From Roseovarius nitratireducens (lineage in GTDB: Bacteria; Pseudomonadota; Alphaproteobacteria; Rhodobacterales; Rhodobacteraceae), in the NCBI RefSeq assembly GCF_002925845.1, contig NZ_PDNI01000014.1, positions 1 to 33,989 on the forward strand: DNA of 33,989 nt. The letters are read 5' to 3'. The translations under genes were made by a program, and so were the position numbers. Of this stretch, positions 27,592 to 33,989 are shown piece after piece. How positions within the stretch are numbered: position 1 is the stretch's first letter; every line of letters begins with the position of its first letter. The notes beneath the pieces are model-generated. The model did not search any database. It had not been told where the DNA came from and saw only the letters and a list, made by a program, of their open reading frames with translations.

Positions 27592-28116
27592 CGCGCGCCC
27601 CCTTGTCTCAACCCGTGCCAGATAACGCAGCGGCACGGGAATGGCCAGTACGGTTTGGCGTCTCCCCGGCACGAAACGCCGGGACATCGGGATGGGGCCG
27701 CGCCTGCCTCTGCTGCATCCCTGATCGCCCGGATCAGGGCCCGGGAACGGCTCCGCGGGACGAAGCCGCCTGTGGCCGAACGCGCCGTGAAGGTTGCGAT
27801 TGGCCTGGAGCCGGACGGTTCGGTCTTGGCCCCGGCGCGGAATCGAGGGCGAAGCCCGCCGCGCCATCGCCAGGCCGCCCCCCGGACTGGCGATTTGTTT
27901 AAGCTCGCGCACCGATTACAGGTTTTTCGGATTCGGCAGGCATAAAGCGCCCTGAAATTCCGGCGGATCGCCAGCCCGCGGCCTGTCGATGGCGCGGCTC
28001 ACGGCAACGACCGCCCAAGGCCAGAACCGGCACCCATGCCCATCCCTGCCATTTCCGGTTTGCGCCCGCCGCGCATCGCGCGCAGAGTATCGCCCGACCA
28101 CCAAAGGAGACGCCCC
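27592..28116. other. Long divergent spacer with stem-loops, no gene seen
   Basis: 525 bp between ribB (leftward) and the SHMT-like gene (rightward). Open frames are long but look like GC-rich chance frames. Two good inverted repeats lie close to ribB: CCCGTGCC/GGCACGGG with a 12-nt loop (27612-27639) and CCCTGATC/GATCAGGG with a 5-nt loop (27719-27739); CCCGGC/GCCGGG lies between them near 27665-27682. The conserved blocks of an FMN riboswitch are not present. Confidence 0.55.
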
Positions 28117-29433
28117 ATGCCCCTTGCCCGCCGCGACTGGGTGCCCGGCCCTTGCGAGGACCTTGTCCAGACCATCGCCACCCGCACCGCCGCGCAGGAC
28201 GCGGACACCATCGCCACCCGCATCGAGGCGCTGGCCGTGGAGAACCGTCGCATCCACGATGACGAGTGCTTCAACCTCAATCCCGCCACCAACGTGATGA
28301 ACCCCCGCGCCGAGGCGCTCCTTGCCTCGGGGCTCGGCTCGCGCCCCTCGCTGGGCTACCCCGGCGACAAGTACGAGACCGGGCTGGAGGCGATCGAAGA
28401 GATCGAGGTGATCGCGGCCGGGCTCGCGGCGCAGGTTTTCGGCGCGCGCTACGCCGAGATCCGCACCCCCTCCGGCGCCATCGCCAACCTCATGGGATTC
28501 ATGGCCACCTGCCAGCCAGGCGACACGATCATCGCGCCCCCCGCCGCCATCGGCGGGCATGTCACCCACCACGGGCCGGGCTGTGCCGGGCTCTATGGCT
28601 TGCGCATCATCGAGGCCCCGGTGGCGACGGACGGCTATACCGTGGACGTGGACGCCCTGCGCGCCCTTGCCCACGAGACGCGGCCCCGGCTCATCACGCT
28701 GGGGGCCTCGCTCAACCTGGCGGAACACCCGGTTGCCGAGGTGCGCGGCATCGCCGACGAGGTCGGCGCGCATCTTCTCTTCGACGCCGCGCATCAATGC
28801 GGCATCATCGCCGGGGGCGCGTGGAAGAACCCCTTGGCCGAGGGCGCGCACCTGATGACGATGAGCACCTACAAGAGCCTCGGCGGCCCGGCGGGCGGCC
28901 TCATCGTCACCAACGACGCGGGTCTTGCCGAGCGGCTCGACGCCATCGCCTTTCCCGGCCTCACCGCCAATTTCGACGCTGCCAAATCCGCCGCGCTCGC
29001 CATCACGCTGTGCGACTGGAAAACCCACGGCCACGCCTACGCCGCGCAGATGGTCGCCGTGGCCCAGGCCCTGGCCGACGCGATGGAGGCCGAGGGGCTG
29101 CCGGTGTTCAAGACCCGGGGCGTGGCCACCCGCTCGCACCAGTTCGCGCTCGAGGCCGCCGCGTTCGGCGGCGGGCAGGCGGCGGCGCGGCACCTGCGGC
29201 AGGCCGGTTTTCTCGCCTGTGGCATCGGTCTGCCCGTAGCCGCGGTATCGGGCGACATGAACGGCCTGCGCATCGGCACGCCCGAGCTTGTCCGTCGCGG
29301 GGTGACACCCGATCATGCCCCGCTTATGGCCCGGTTAATCGCCCGCGCGCTGCGCAGCCCCGAACCTGCAGGTTCGCGCGCCGAAACGACAGGTTGGCGG
29401 CGGGAATTCGACCAGGTGCATTACGTGAACTAG
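28117..29433 (+). CDS. Serine hydroxymethyltransferase-like PLP enzyme
   Basis: 438 residues, fold type I. The layout follows SHMT: NLNPATNVMNPRAEALLASG, then a YPGDKYETG block, LFDAAHQCGII with D223 for the PLP nitrogen, and the Schiff-base lysine K253 in MSTYKSLGGPAGG. True GlyA has TTTTHKTLRGPRGG there, and many folate-contact positions differ, so this is a paralogue, perhaps an alpha-methylserine hydroxymethyltransferase or a threonine-aldolase-like enzyme. AAAGGAG precedes ATG 28117. The last 25 codons run through a paired repeat (29361-29397) and look unlike the family's end. Confidence 0.85.
   Translation: MPLARRDWVPGPCEDLVQTIATRTAAQDADTIATRIEALAVENRRIHDDECFNLNPATNVMNPRAEALLASGLGSRPSLGYPGDKYETGLEAIEEIEVIAAGLAAQVFGARYAEIRTPSGAIANLMGFMATCQPGDTIIAPPAAIGGHVTHHGPGCAGLYGLRIIEAPVATDGYTVDVDALRALAHETRPRLITLGASLNLAEHPVAEVRGIADEVGAHLLFDAAHQCGIIAGGAWKNPLAEGAHLMTMSTYKSLGGPAGGLIVTNDAGLAERLDAIAFPGLTANFDAAKSAALAITLCDWKTHGHAYAAQMVAVAQALADAMEAEGLPVFKTRGVATRSHQFALEAAAFGGGQAAARHLRQAGFLACGIGLPVAAVSGDMNGLRIGTPELVRRGVTPDHAPLMARLIARALRSPEPAGSRAETTGWRREFDQVHYVN
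29361..29397. repeat. Paired 16-bp near-palindrome, copy B
   Basis: CGAACCTGCAGGTTCG (29361-29376) is a perfect palindrome; after 5 bp comes CGAAACGACAGGTTGG (29382-29397). The second half shares 14 bp in reverse with copy A (5901-5914). It lies inside the 3' end of the SHMT-like gene. Confidence 0.6.
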
Positions 29434-29450
29434 ATGGCCTGCACCTGGTC
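29410..29450. terminator. 11-bp inverted repeat across the SHMT-like stop codon
   Basis: GACCAGGTGCA (29410-29420) and TGCACCTGGTC (29440-29450) pair perfectly around a 19-nt loop that contains the TAG stop. No T-run follows. It may slow or end transcription between the convergent genes, or may be a protein site. Confidence 0.4.
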
Positions 29451-29496
29451 CGGCACCGAGGATCTGGTGCACGCCCCGACGGTCCGCAGGGCTGTT

Positions 29497-30993
29497 TCAG
29501 ATCGTCTGGTCGTAGGCGCCGACACCCGGCTCGGTGCGGATCACCGCGTCGATATCGGCAAAGATCGCGCGCATCTCGGCCTCGCTCTCGCCGCTCTCGC
29601 AGACCACCACGAGGTTGGGTGTGTTGCTTGAGGCCCGCACCAACCCCCATGAGCCGTTGTCGAGGATGACCCGCGCGCCGTTGACGGTGACCACCTCCGC
29701 GATGGGGCGCCCGGCCACGGTCTCGCCCGCCTCCTGCATCGCCACGAGCCGCGCGACTATCCTCTTGAGAACGCTATATTTTTCTGTATCGGCGCAATAT
29801 GGCGACATGGTAGGGGTGGACCATGTCTGCGGCAGCGCGCGGCGCTGGTCCGACATGGACATGGACGGATTGCGGTCCATCAGCTTGCAGATTTCCACCG
29901 CCGCGCGCAGCCCGCAATCGTAGCCGCGCCCCACCGGCTCGGCGAAGAAGTAGTGCCCTGATTTCTCGAACCCTGCCAGCGCGCCGAGCTGCTTGACGCG
30001 CCGTTTCATGTGGCTGTGGCCGGTTTTCCAGTAATCGGCCTTGGCGCCGTTCCGGCGCAGGACCGGGTCCGAGGCGAAGAGCCCGGTGCTTTTCACGTCC
30101 GCGACAAAGATGGCGTTGGGGTAGAGCGCGCTGAGGTCCCGCGCCAAGATGACCCCCACCTTGTCGGCAAAGATCTCCTCGCCTTCGTCATCCACCACGC
30201 CGCAACGGTCCCCGTCGCCGTCGAAGCCGAGCGCGAAATCGGCGTCGGTGGCGCGCACGGTCGCGGCCATGTCGTGGAGCATCTCCATCGCCTCGGGGTT
30301 GGGGTTGTAGTGGGGGAAGGTGTAATCGAGCCGGTTGTGCGAGGGGATCACCTCGACCCCGATGCGCTCGAACAACTCCGGCGCAAAGGCCGAGGCCGTG
30401 CCGTTGCCGGTGGCGCAGACGACGCGCAGCTTGCGGGTCATGCGGAAATCGCCCGCAAGATCATCGAGATAGGCTTCGCGCACGCCATCGACGAATTCGT
30501 AGCCGCCGCCCTCATGGGGCTGCCCGCGTCCCTCCAGCACGATATCGCGTAATTCCGCCATCTCGTCTGGGCCATGCGTCAGGGGCCGCTCAAACCCCAT
30601 CTTGACGCCGGTCCAGCCATTGGGATTGTGGCTGGCGGTGACCATCGCCACCGCTGGAGCATCGAGGTGGAACTGCGCGAAATAGGCCATCGGCGACAGG
30701 CACGGGCCGATATCCTTCACGTGGATGCCCGCCTGCATCAGCCCGAGGATCAGCGCATTCTTGATGGCGAGCGAGTAGTCCCGGTAATCGTTGCCGACCG
30801 CGATCACCGGGTCGATCCCGTGCGCGCGTATCTGCGTACCGAGGCCGAGGCCGAGCGCGGTGATGCCGGGCAGGTTGATCTCGTCGGGATATTTCCAGCG
30901 CGCGTCGTATTCTCGGAAACCCGTGGGCGCGATCATCGGGTCGCGGAGAAACTCCCACGTGTTGGGGGTGACGGTGGGCAAGGGTCTGGTCAT
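29497..30993 (-). CDS. Phosphomannomutase/phosphoglucomutase
   Basis: 498 residues, alpha-D-phosphohexomutase family. The phosphoserine loop is TASHNPNGWTG (S121), the metal loop GFDGDGDRCG (D258, D260, D262), the sugar-binding loop FEKSGHYFF, and the phosphate-binding loop RASSNTPN near the C-terminus. It interconverts hexose 6- and 1-phosphates for nucleotide-sugar supply. It follows kdsA after 19 bp on the same strand, so a role in capsule or LPS sugars is likely. Mannose versus glucose preference cannot be told. Confidence 0.94.
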   Translation of the reverse strand: MTRPLPTVTPNTWEFLRDPMIAPTGFREYDARWKYPDEINLPGITALGLGLGTQIRAHGIDPVIAVGNDYRDYSLAIKNALILGLMQAGIHVKDIGPCLSPMAYFAQFHLDAPAVAMVTASHNPNGWTGVKMGFERPLTHGPDEMAELRDIVLEGRGQPHEGGGYEFVDGVREAYLDDLAGDFRMTRKLRVVCATGNGTASAFAPELFERIGVEVIPSHNRLDYTFPHYNPNPEAMEMLHDMAATVRATDADFALGFDGDGDRCGVVDDEGEEIFADKVGVILARDLSALYPNAIFVADVKSTGLFASDPVLRRNGAKADYWKTGHSHMKRRVKQLGALAGFEKSGHYFFAEPVGRGYDCGLRAAVEICKLMDRNPSMSMSDQRRALPQTWSTPTMSPYCADTEKYSVLKRIVARLVAMQEAGETVAGRPIAEVVTVNGARVILDNGSWGLVRASSNTPNLVVVCESGESEAEMRAIFADIDAVIRTEPGVGAYDQTI

Positions 30994-31012
30994 GAAAGGA
31001 ACTCGTCTGCGG

Positions 31013-31846
31013 TCAGAGGGTGATCGGATGGGCCTTGGCCAGCCGGTCGAAGGCCATCAGCGTGTCGATCAGGCCGGGCATTTCGGAGAGCGGGATCATG
31101 TTGGGCCCATCCGAGGGGGCGGTGTCGGGCGCCTCGTGGGTCTCGATGAACACCCCCGCCACGCCGAGCGCCACGGCCGCGCGGGCCATGACGGGGGCGA
31201 ATTCGCGCTGCCCGCCGCTGCTGCCGCCCTGCCCGCCGGGCTGCTGTACCGAATGGGTGGCGTCCATCACCACCGGGTAGCCGGTGCGCGCCATCTGCGG
31301 CAGGCTGCGCATGTCGGCGATCAGCGTGTTGTAGCCGAACGAGGTGCCGCGCTCGGTCAGCAGGATGCGGCGGTTGCCGGTCGATTCGATCTTGGCCACC
31401 ACGTTGGGCATGTCCCAGGGCGCCAGGAACTGGCCCTTCTTGACGTTGATCGCTGCCCCGGTCTCGCCCGCCGCGAGCAGAAGGTCGGTCTGACGGCAGA
31501 GGAAGGCGGGGATTTGAAGGACGTCGACCACCTCGGCCACGGTCGCGCATTGATCGGGCAGGTGTACATCCGTCAGCACCGGAACGCCGAGCGTGTCCCG
31601 CACCGATTGCAGCACCTTCAGACCCTCGTCGAGACCGAGCCCGCGCCGCCCCGTGAGCGAGGTGCGGTTGGCCTTGTCAAAGCTGCCCTTGAAGATCAGC
31701 CCGGCGCCTGCGGCGTGGCACGCCTCTTGCAGACTGCCCGCGATCATCTGGGCGTGATCGGCGGATTCGAGCTGGCACGGACCGGCGATGAGCGTGAGCG
31801 CCCGGTCGTTGCCGAGCGTCTGGCCGTTCAGGTCGACATGTTGCAT
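31013..31846 (-). CDS. kdsA: 3-deoxy-8-phosphooctulonate (KDO-8-P) synthase
   Basis: 277 residues. It condenses phosphoenolpyruvate with arabinose 5-phosphate. Signatures: LIAGPCQLESADHAQMIA, FKGSFDKANRTS, LTDVHLPDQC, FLCRQTDLLLAAGETG, NVKKGQFLAPWDM, ERGTSFGYNTLI, VMDATHSVQQPGGQGG. A one-base gap separates it from the capsule export gene, an arrangement in which KDO serves as the lipid-linked capsule anchor; a role in lipid A core is also possible if no other copy exists. Confidence 0.97.
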   Translation of the reverse strand: MQHVDLNGQTLGNDRALTLIAGPCQLESADHAQMIAGSLQEACHAAGAGLIFKGSFDKANRTSLTGRRGLGLDEGLKVLQSVRDTLGVPVLTDVHLPDQCATVAEVVDVLQIPAFLCRQTDLLLAAGETGAAINVKKGQFLAPWDMPNVVAKIESTGNRRILLTERGTSFGYNTLIADMRSLPQMARTGYPVVMDATHSVQQPGGQGGSSGGQREFAPVMARAAVALGVAGVFIETHEAPDTAPSDGPNMIPLSEMPGLIDTLMAFDRLAKAHPITL

Positions 31847-31847
31847 A

Positions 31848-33047
31848 TCAGGAAGACACCTGTTCGCGCAGAATGGACGCCGTAAGCGAGATCATCAGGT
31901 AGATACCAGAAAAGATCAGGAAGGCCAGAACGGTGTTCTCGAACACCTTGGGATAGGCGGCTTCCTGCGGGACGACGGGGCGCGCGCTGACGGTGAGGTA
32001 GCGCACCTGCTTGTTGGCCTCGATCTCGGACATGCGCATGGTTTCGAGCGCGGATTGCAGCACGAGGTCGGCGGTGGCGAGATCGGCCTGCGCCATCTGG
32101 ATCGCCGCGGTCTTGGAGGCGAGCGATCTTTCGCCCGAGGCTGCATCGGTCAGGCGGCGCTTCTGGCGTTCAAGCTCGGCGCGCAATACGTTGATCTCGC
32201 TCTCGAGCGCCTCGACCTTGGCGGTGTTGGGGCGCGGGTTGTTGTTCTGCACGCTGAGCGCGAGCTCTTTCTCCTGGAGTTGCAGCTCGACGGTGTTGAT
32301 GAGGCTGCGGATGCTGGCGATCTCGCCCTCGGGATCGAGGATGCTGCCTTCCTGCAGCGCGACGAGACGTTCCTGCGCCGCGCGTCGGTCAGCCTTGGCC
32401 TGTTCGAGGCTCTCGGCGGCGGTCTTCACCGCGTCGTTGCGCTTGTCGCGGCTAAGCTCGTCCACACGCTCCTCGGCATAGGCGATGAGCTGCTGGTTGA
32501 AGCGCACGCTCGTCTCGGGGTCGGCGGCGATCACCTCCATGCGCATCACGCCTTCCGTGGGATCGTAGCCGATCTTCACATGGTTGCGGAACAGGCTGTA
32601 GAGGTCCTCGGTACTGGCATCCGGGTCAAGCCGCTGGATCGGGTCGATCCACGGCTGGCTGAAATGCGCGCGATAGTCCTGTTCGCGGTCGAGGCGCAGC
32701 ATCGCATCCTTGGATTCTAGGTATTCTTGCGTGGCGATAGCGTCCTGTCCGGTGGCAAACTGGCCGGGCAGGAGGCCGCCAAGCCCGCCCTTGCCGCCGC
32801 CGCTGCCATCGGCCGACAGGATCAGGAAGGCCGAGTTGGACGAATACATTGGCGTCGCCATCACGGCGAAGTAATAGCCCGCGAGGAAGGTGGGCAGGAT
32901 GACAAAGGCCGCGAGCCGCGAGAACAGCAACAGCATCTTGCGACGCCGACGCTTGACGATGTCACGCTGGATGCCGACGATCTCGGCGGCGCGGCGGTCT
33001 GCGGGGTTGGTTTCGGTCGAGGGCAGATTATGGCCCGGCGCGGGCAC
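31848..33047 (-). CDS. Capsule polysaccharide export inner-membrane protein (KpsE/CtrB/BexC-like), 5' end altered by an IS
   Basis: 399 residues from GTG 33047. Topology is that of a polysaccharide co-polymerase: cytoplasmic basic N-terminus, TM about 39-64, a large periplasmic region with YSSNSAFLILS and a long coiled coil at about 195-330, and TM about 366-391 near the C-terminus. It bridges the ABC transporter and the outer-membrane channel for KDO-linked capsule. No ribosome binding site lies before the GTG. The open frame continues upstream to the IS end only 5 bp beyond, then runs into IS sequence and stops. The native start was probably further right, so expression of this copy is doubtful. 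Confidence 0.85.
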   Translation of the reverse strand: MPAPGHNLPSTETNPADRRAAEIVGIQRDIVKRRRRKMLLLFSRLAAFVILPTFLAGYYFAVMATPMYSSNSAFLILSADGSGGGKGGLGGLLPGQFATGQDAIATQEYLESKDAMLRLDREQDYRAHFSQPWIDPIQRLDPDASTEDLYSLFRNHVKIGYDPTEGVMRMEVIAADPETSVRFNQQLIAYAEERVDELSRDKRNDAVKTAAESLEQAKADRRAAQERLVALQEGSILDPEGEIASIRSLINTVELQLQEKELALSVQNNNPRPNTAKVEALESEINVLRAELERQKRRLTDAASGERSLASKTAAIQMAQADLATADLVLQSALETMRMSEIEANKQVRYLTVSARPVVPQEAAYPKVFENTVLAFLIFSGIYLMISLTASILREQVSS

Positions 33048-33051
33048 CGTC

Positions 33052-33054
33052 TGA
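33052..33054. repeat. Target-site duplication TGA, left copy
   Basis: TGA directly left of the IS end at 33055, matched by TGA at 33986-33988. A 3-bp TNA duplication is typical of the IS1031 group of IS5 elements. Confidence 0.75.
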
Positions 33055-33079
33055 GAGTCTGATTCAAAACTATCTGAGC
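33055..33079 (+). repeat. IS terminal inverted repeat, left
   Basis: Begins GAGTCTGATTCAAAACTA; 18 of 25 positions match the reverse complement of the right end at 33961-33985. Confidence 0.85.
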
Positions 33080-33083
33080 ATTA

Positions 33084-33908
33084 TTAATCCCTTGCGAGAT
33101 GGCGTGTGACGCGTCGAATGTGGGCGATTGTGATCCACGCCTCTGCGCTGGCGATGGATTTCTCCCAATCCTTTGACAGGCGGCGGCATCGGCCCAGCCA
33201 GGCAAGGGTGCGCTCGACCACCCATCGGTGTGGCAGAACCTCGAACCCGTCGGCGGTGTCGGAGCGTTTGACGATCTGGACGCTCCAACGTCCGATGGCT
33301 TTCAGCGCATCGCGCAGTTTGGGTCCTGCATAACCGCCATCCGCAAAGACATGGCGCAGCATGGGGTAGCGCGATGCAACGGCTCTCAACAAATCCGGCG
33401 CGCCGTCACGATCCTGAATCCCGGCGCTGTGGACCTCAAGCCCGACGAGCAATCCGGTCGTGTCAGTGACGATATGGCGCTTGCGCCCCTTGATCCGCTT
33501 TCCGGCATCATATCCGCTAACCCCACCGCTTTCCGTGGTTTTTATGCTCTGGCTATCGATAATCCCCGCCGTCGGCTGGGCTTTGCGGCCCTCCGCCAGC
33601 CGCGCGGCTTCAACCAGCTTGCAGTTCATCTCATCGAGAAAACCGTCATTGCGCCAAGCATAGAAATAGCCCCGCACCGTCGAAACCGGCGGAAAGTCAT
33701 TCGGCAGCATCCGCCACTGGCACCCGGTCGTCGCCATGTAGAGGATCGCGTCGAACACGTCGCGCAAGCTTGTCGTGCGGGGTCTGCCCGTGATCTTGGG
33801 TGCGGGCATGAAAGGCGCGATCAGTGCCCATTCGGGGTCTGTCAGATCGCTTGCGTATTTGCCACCCGCTCGGGCATGCTGGCGGCGAGTGAGTTCGGTC
33901 CAGGCCAT
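33084..33908 (-). CDS. IS5-family DDE transposase
   Basis: 274 residues, intact. The N-terminal domain contains DLTDPEWALIAPFMPAP and GCQWRMLPNDFPP, followed by the DDE core: D118 in IIDSQSIKT, D190 in VFADGGYAG and E232 in VVERTLAWLGRCRRLSKDWE, the Y-(2)R-(3)E-like signature region of the family. It needs no programmed frameshift. ATG 33908 follows the right-end repeat by 52 bp. Its reading direction is the same as the interrupted capsule operon, so read-through could drive that operon. Confidence 0.97.
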   Translation of the reverse strand: MAWTELTRRQHARAGGKYASDLTDPEWALIAPFMPAPKITGRPRTTSLRDVFDAILYMATTGCQWRMLPNDFPPVSTVRGYFYAWRNDGFLDEMNCKLVEAARLAEGRKAQPTAGIIDSQSIKTTESGGVSGYDAGKRIKGRKRHIVTDTTGLLVGLEVHSAGIQDRDGAPDLLRAVASRYPMLRHVFADGGYAGPKLRDALKAIGRWSVQIVKRSDTADGFEVLPHRWVVERTLAWLGRCRRLSKDWEKSIASAEAWITIAHIRRVTRHLARD

Positions 33909-33960
33909 CGTGATCTCCGTTCAGCTTTGCAACCGAACAGAAGCACAACCTGCTGAACTC

Positions 33961-33985
33961 ACTCAATTAGTTTCAAATCGGGCTC
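33961..33985 (-). repeat. IS terminal inverted repeat, right
   Basis: Read leftward it opens GAGCCCGATTTGAAACTA and pairs with the left end at 33055-33079. Confidence 0.85.
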
Positions 33986-33988
33986 TGA
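33986..33988. repeat. Target-site duplication TGA, right copy
   Basis: Matches the TGA left of the element. Only one further base, 33989, lies in the window. Confidence 0.7.
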
Positions 33989-33989
33989 G

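Larger units (their letters stand above)
33055..33985 (-). mobile_element. Complete IS5-family insertion sequence, IS1031 group
   Basis: A 931-bp element with one transposase gene. The ends are imperfect inverted repeats, 18 of 25 bases identical, both opening with GAG and sharing CNGATT. The flanks carry the TGA duplication. Length, 3-bp TNA target and transposase type all fit the IS1031 subgroup. The intact transposase suggests recent insertion. It sits at the start of the capsule-export gene. Confidence 0.9.

Noticed and set aside
26377-27945. 522-codon rightward frame across ribB
   Set aside because: Antisense to a clear RibB protein; no recognisable residues.
27592-28116. FMN riboswitch before ribB
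   Set aside because: Looked for the conserved RFN blocks on the leftward strand; not present, only plain stem-loops.

Overview
The window looks like chromosome of a high-GC marine alphaproteobacterium of the Rhodobacteraceae (Roseobacter group). This rests on protein character and gene combinations (nfuA-tsaB-rimI, TauE plus its TIGR02186 partner, DUF1244, DUF6478, a RibB with a cysteine-less RibA-like tail) and on the GC-rich codon use. The genus cannot be named from sequence alone.

Left edge (1-1000): a leftward metal-response operon made of a MerR regulator, a periplasmic CxxC heavy-metal-associated protein and an exported protein cut by the window edge. Its promoter is textbook MerR type: -35 and -10 boxes 19 bp apart with a 20-bp perfect palindrome between them. 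The regulator has the three mercury-ligand cysteines at the spacing of Tn501 MerR.

1100-5300: a leftward CHASE4-like/GGDEF/EAL signalling protein, then an accessory pocket with decayed transposase pieces of two IS families (IS110-like, IS3-like), and two envelope genes (an SH3/glycine-zipper/DUF1236-like protein and a one-TM protein).

5400-9330: rightward housekeeping genes: universal stress protein, NFU-type Fe-S protein, tsaB, rimI, then a TauE/SafE exporter with its TIGR02186 partner. A leftward NAD-dependent epimerase follows.

10370-12410: a TPP riboswitch and thiC, closed by a strong hairpin shared with the convergent rpmI-rplT operon, which has a clear sigma70 promoter. pykA (leftward, with a LacI-family-like operator upstream) diverges from an N-formylglutamate amidohydrolase gene, followed by DUF1244, a GST and an Fe-S L-serine dehydratase.

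18460-22140: ilvD followed on the same strand by three uncharacterised genes (lipoprotein, DUF6478-like, small protein). Then a CPBP protease, accD-folC, convergent ribB-ribH-nusB, and a divergent SHMT-like PLP enzyme.

29500 to the end: a leftward polysaccharide operon (KpsE/CtrB-like exporter, kdsA, phosphomannomutase/phosphoglucomutase). Its 5' end is interrupted by a complete IS5-family (IS1031-type) element with inverted repeats and a TGA target duplication. The window stops 4 bp past the element. No tRNA, rRNA or CRISPR array was seen.
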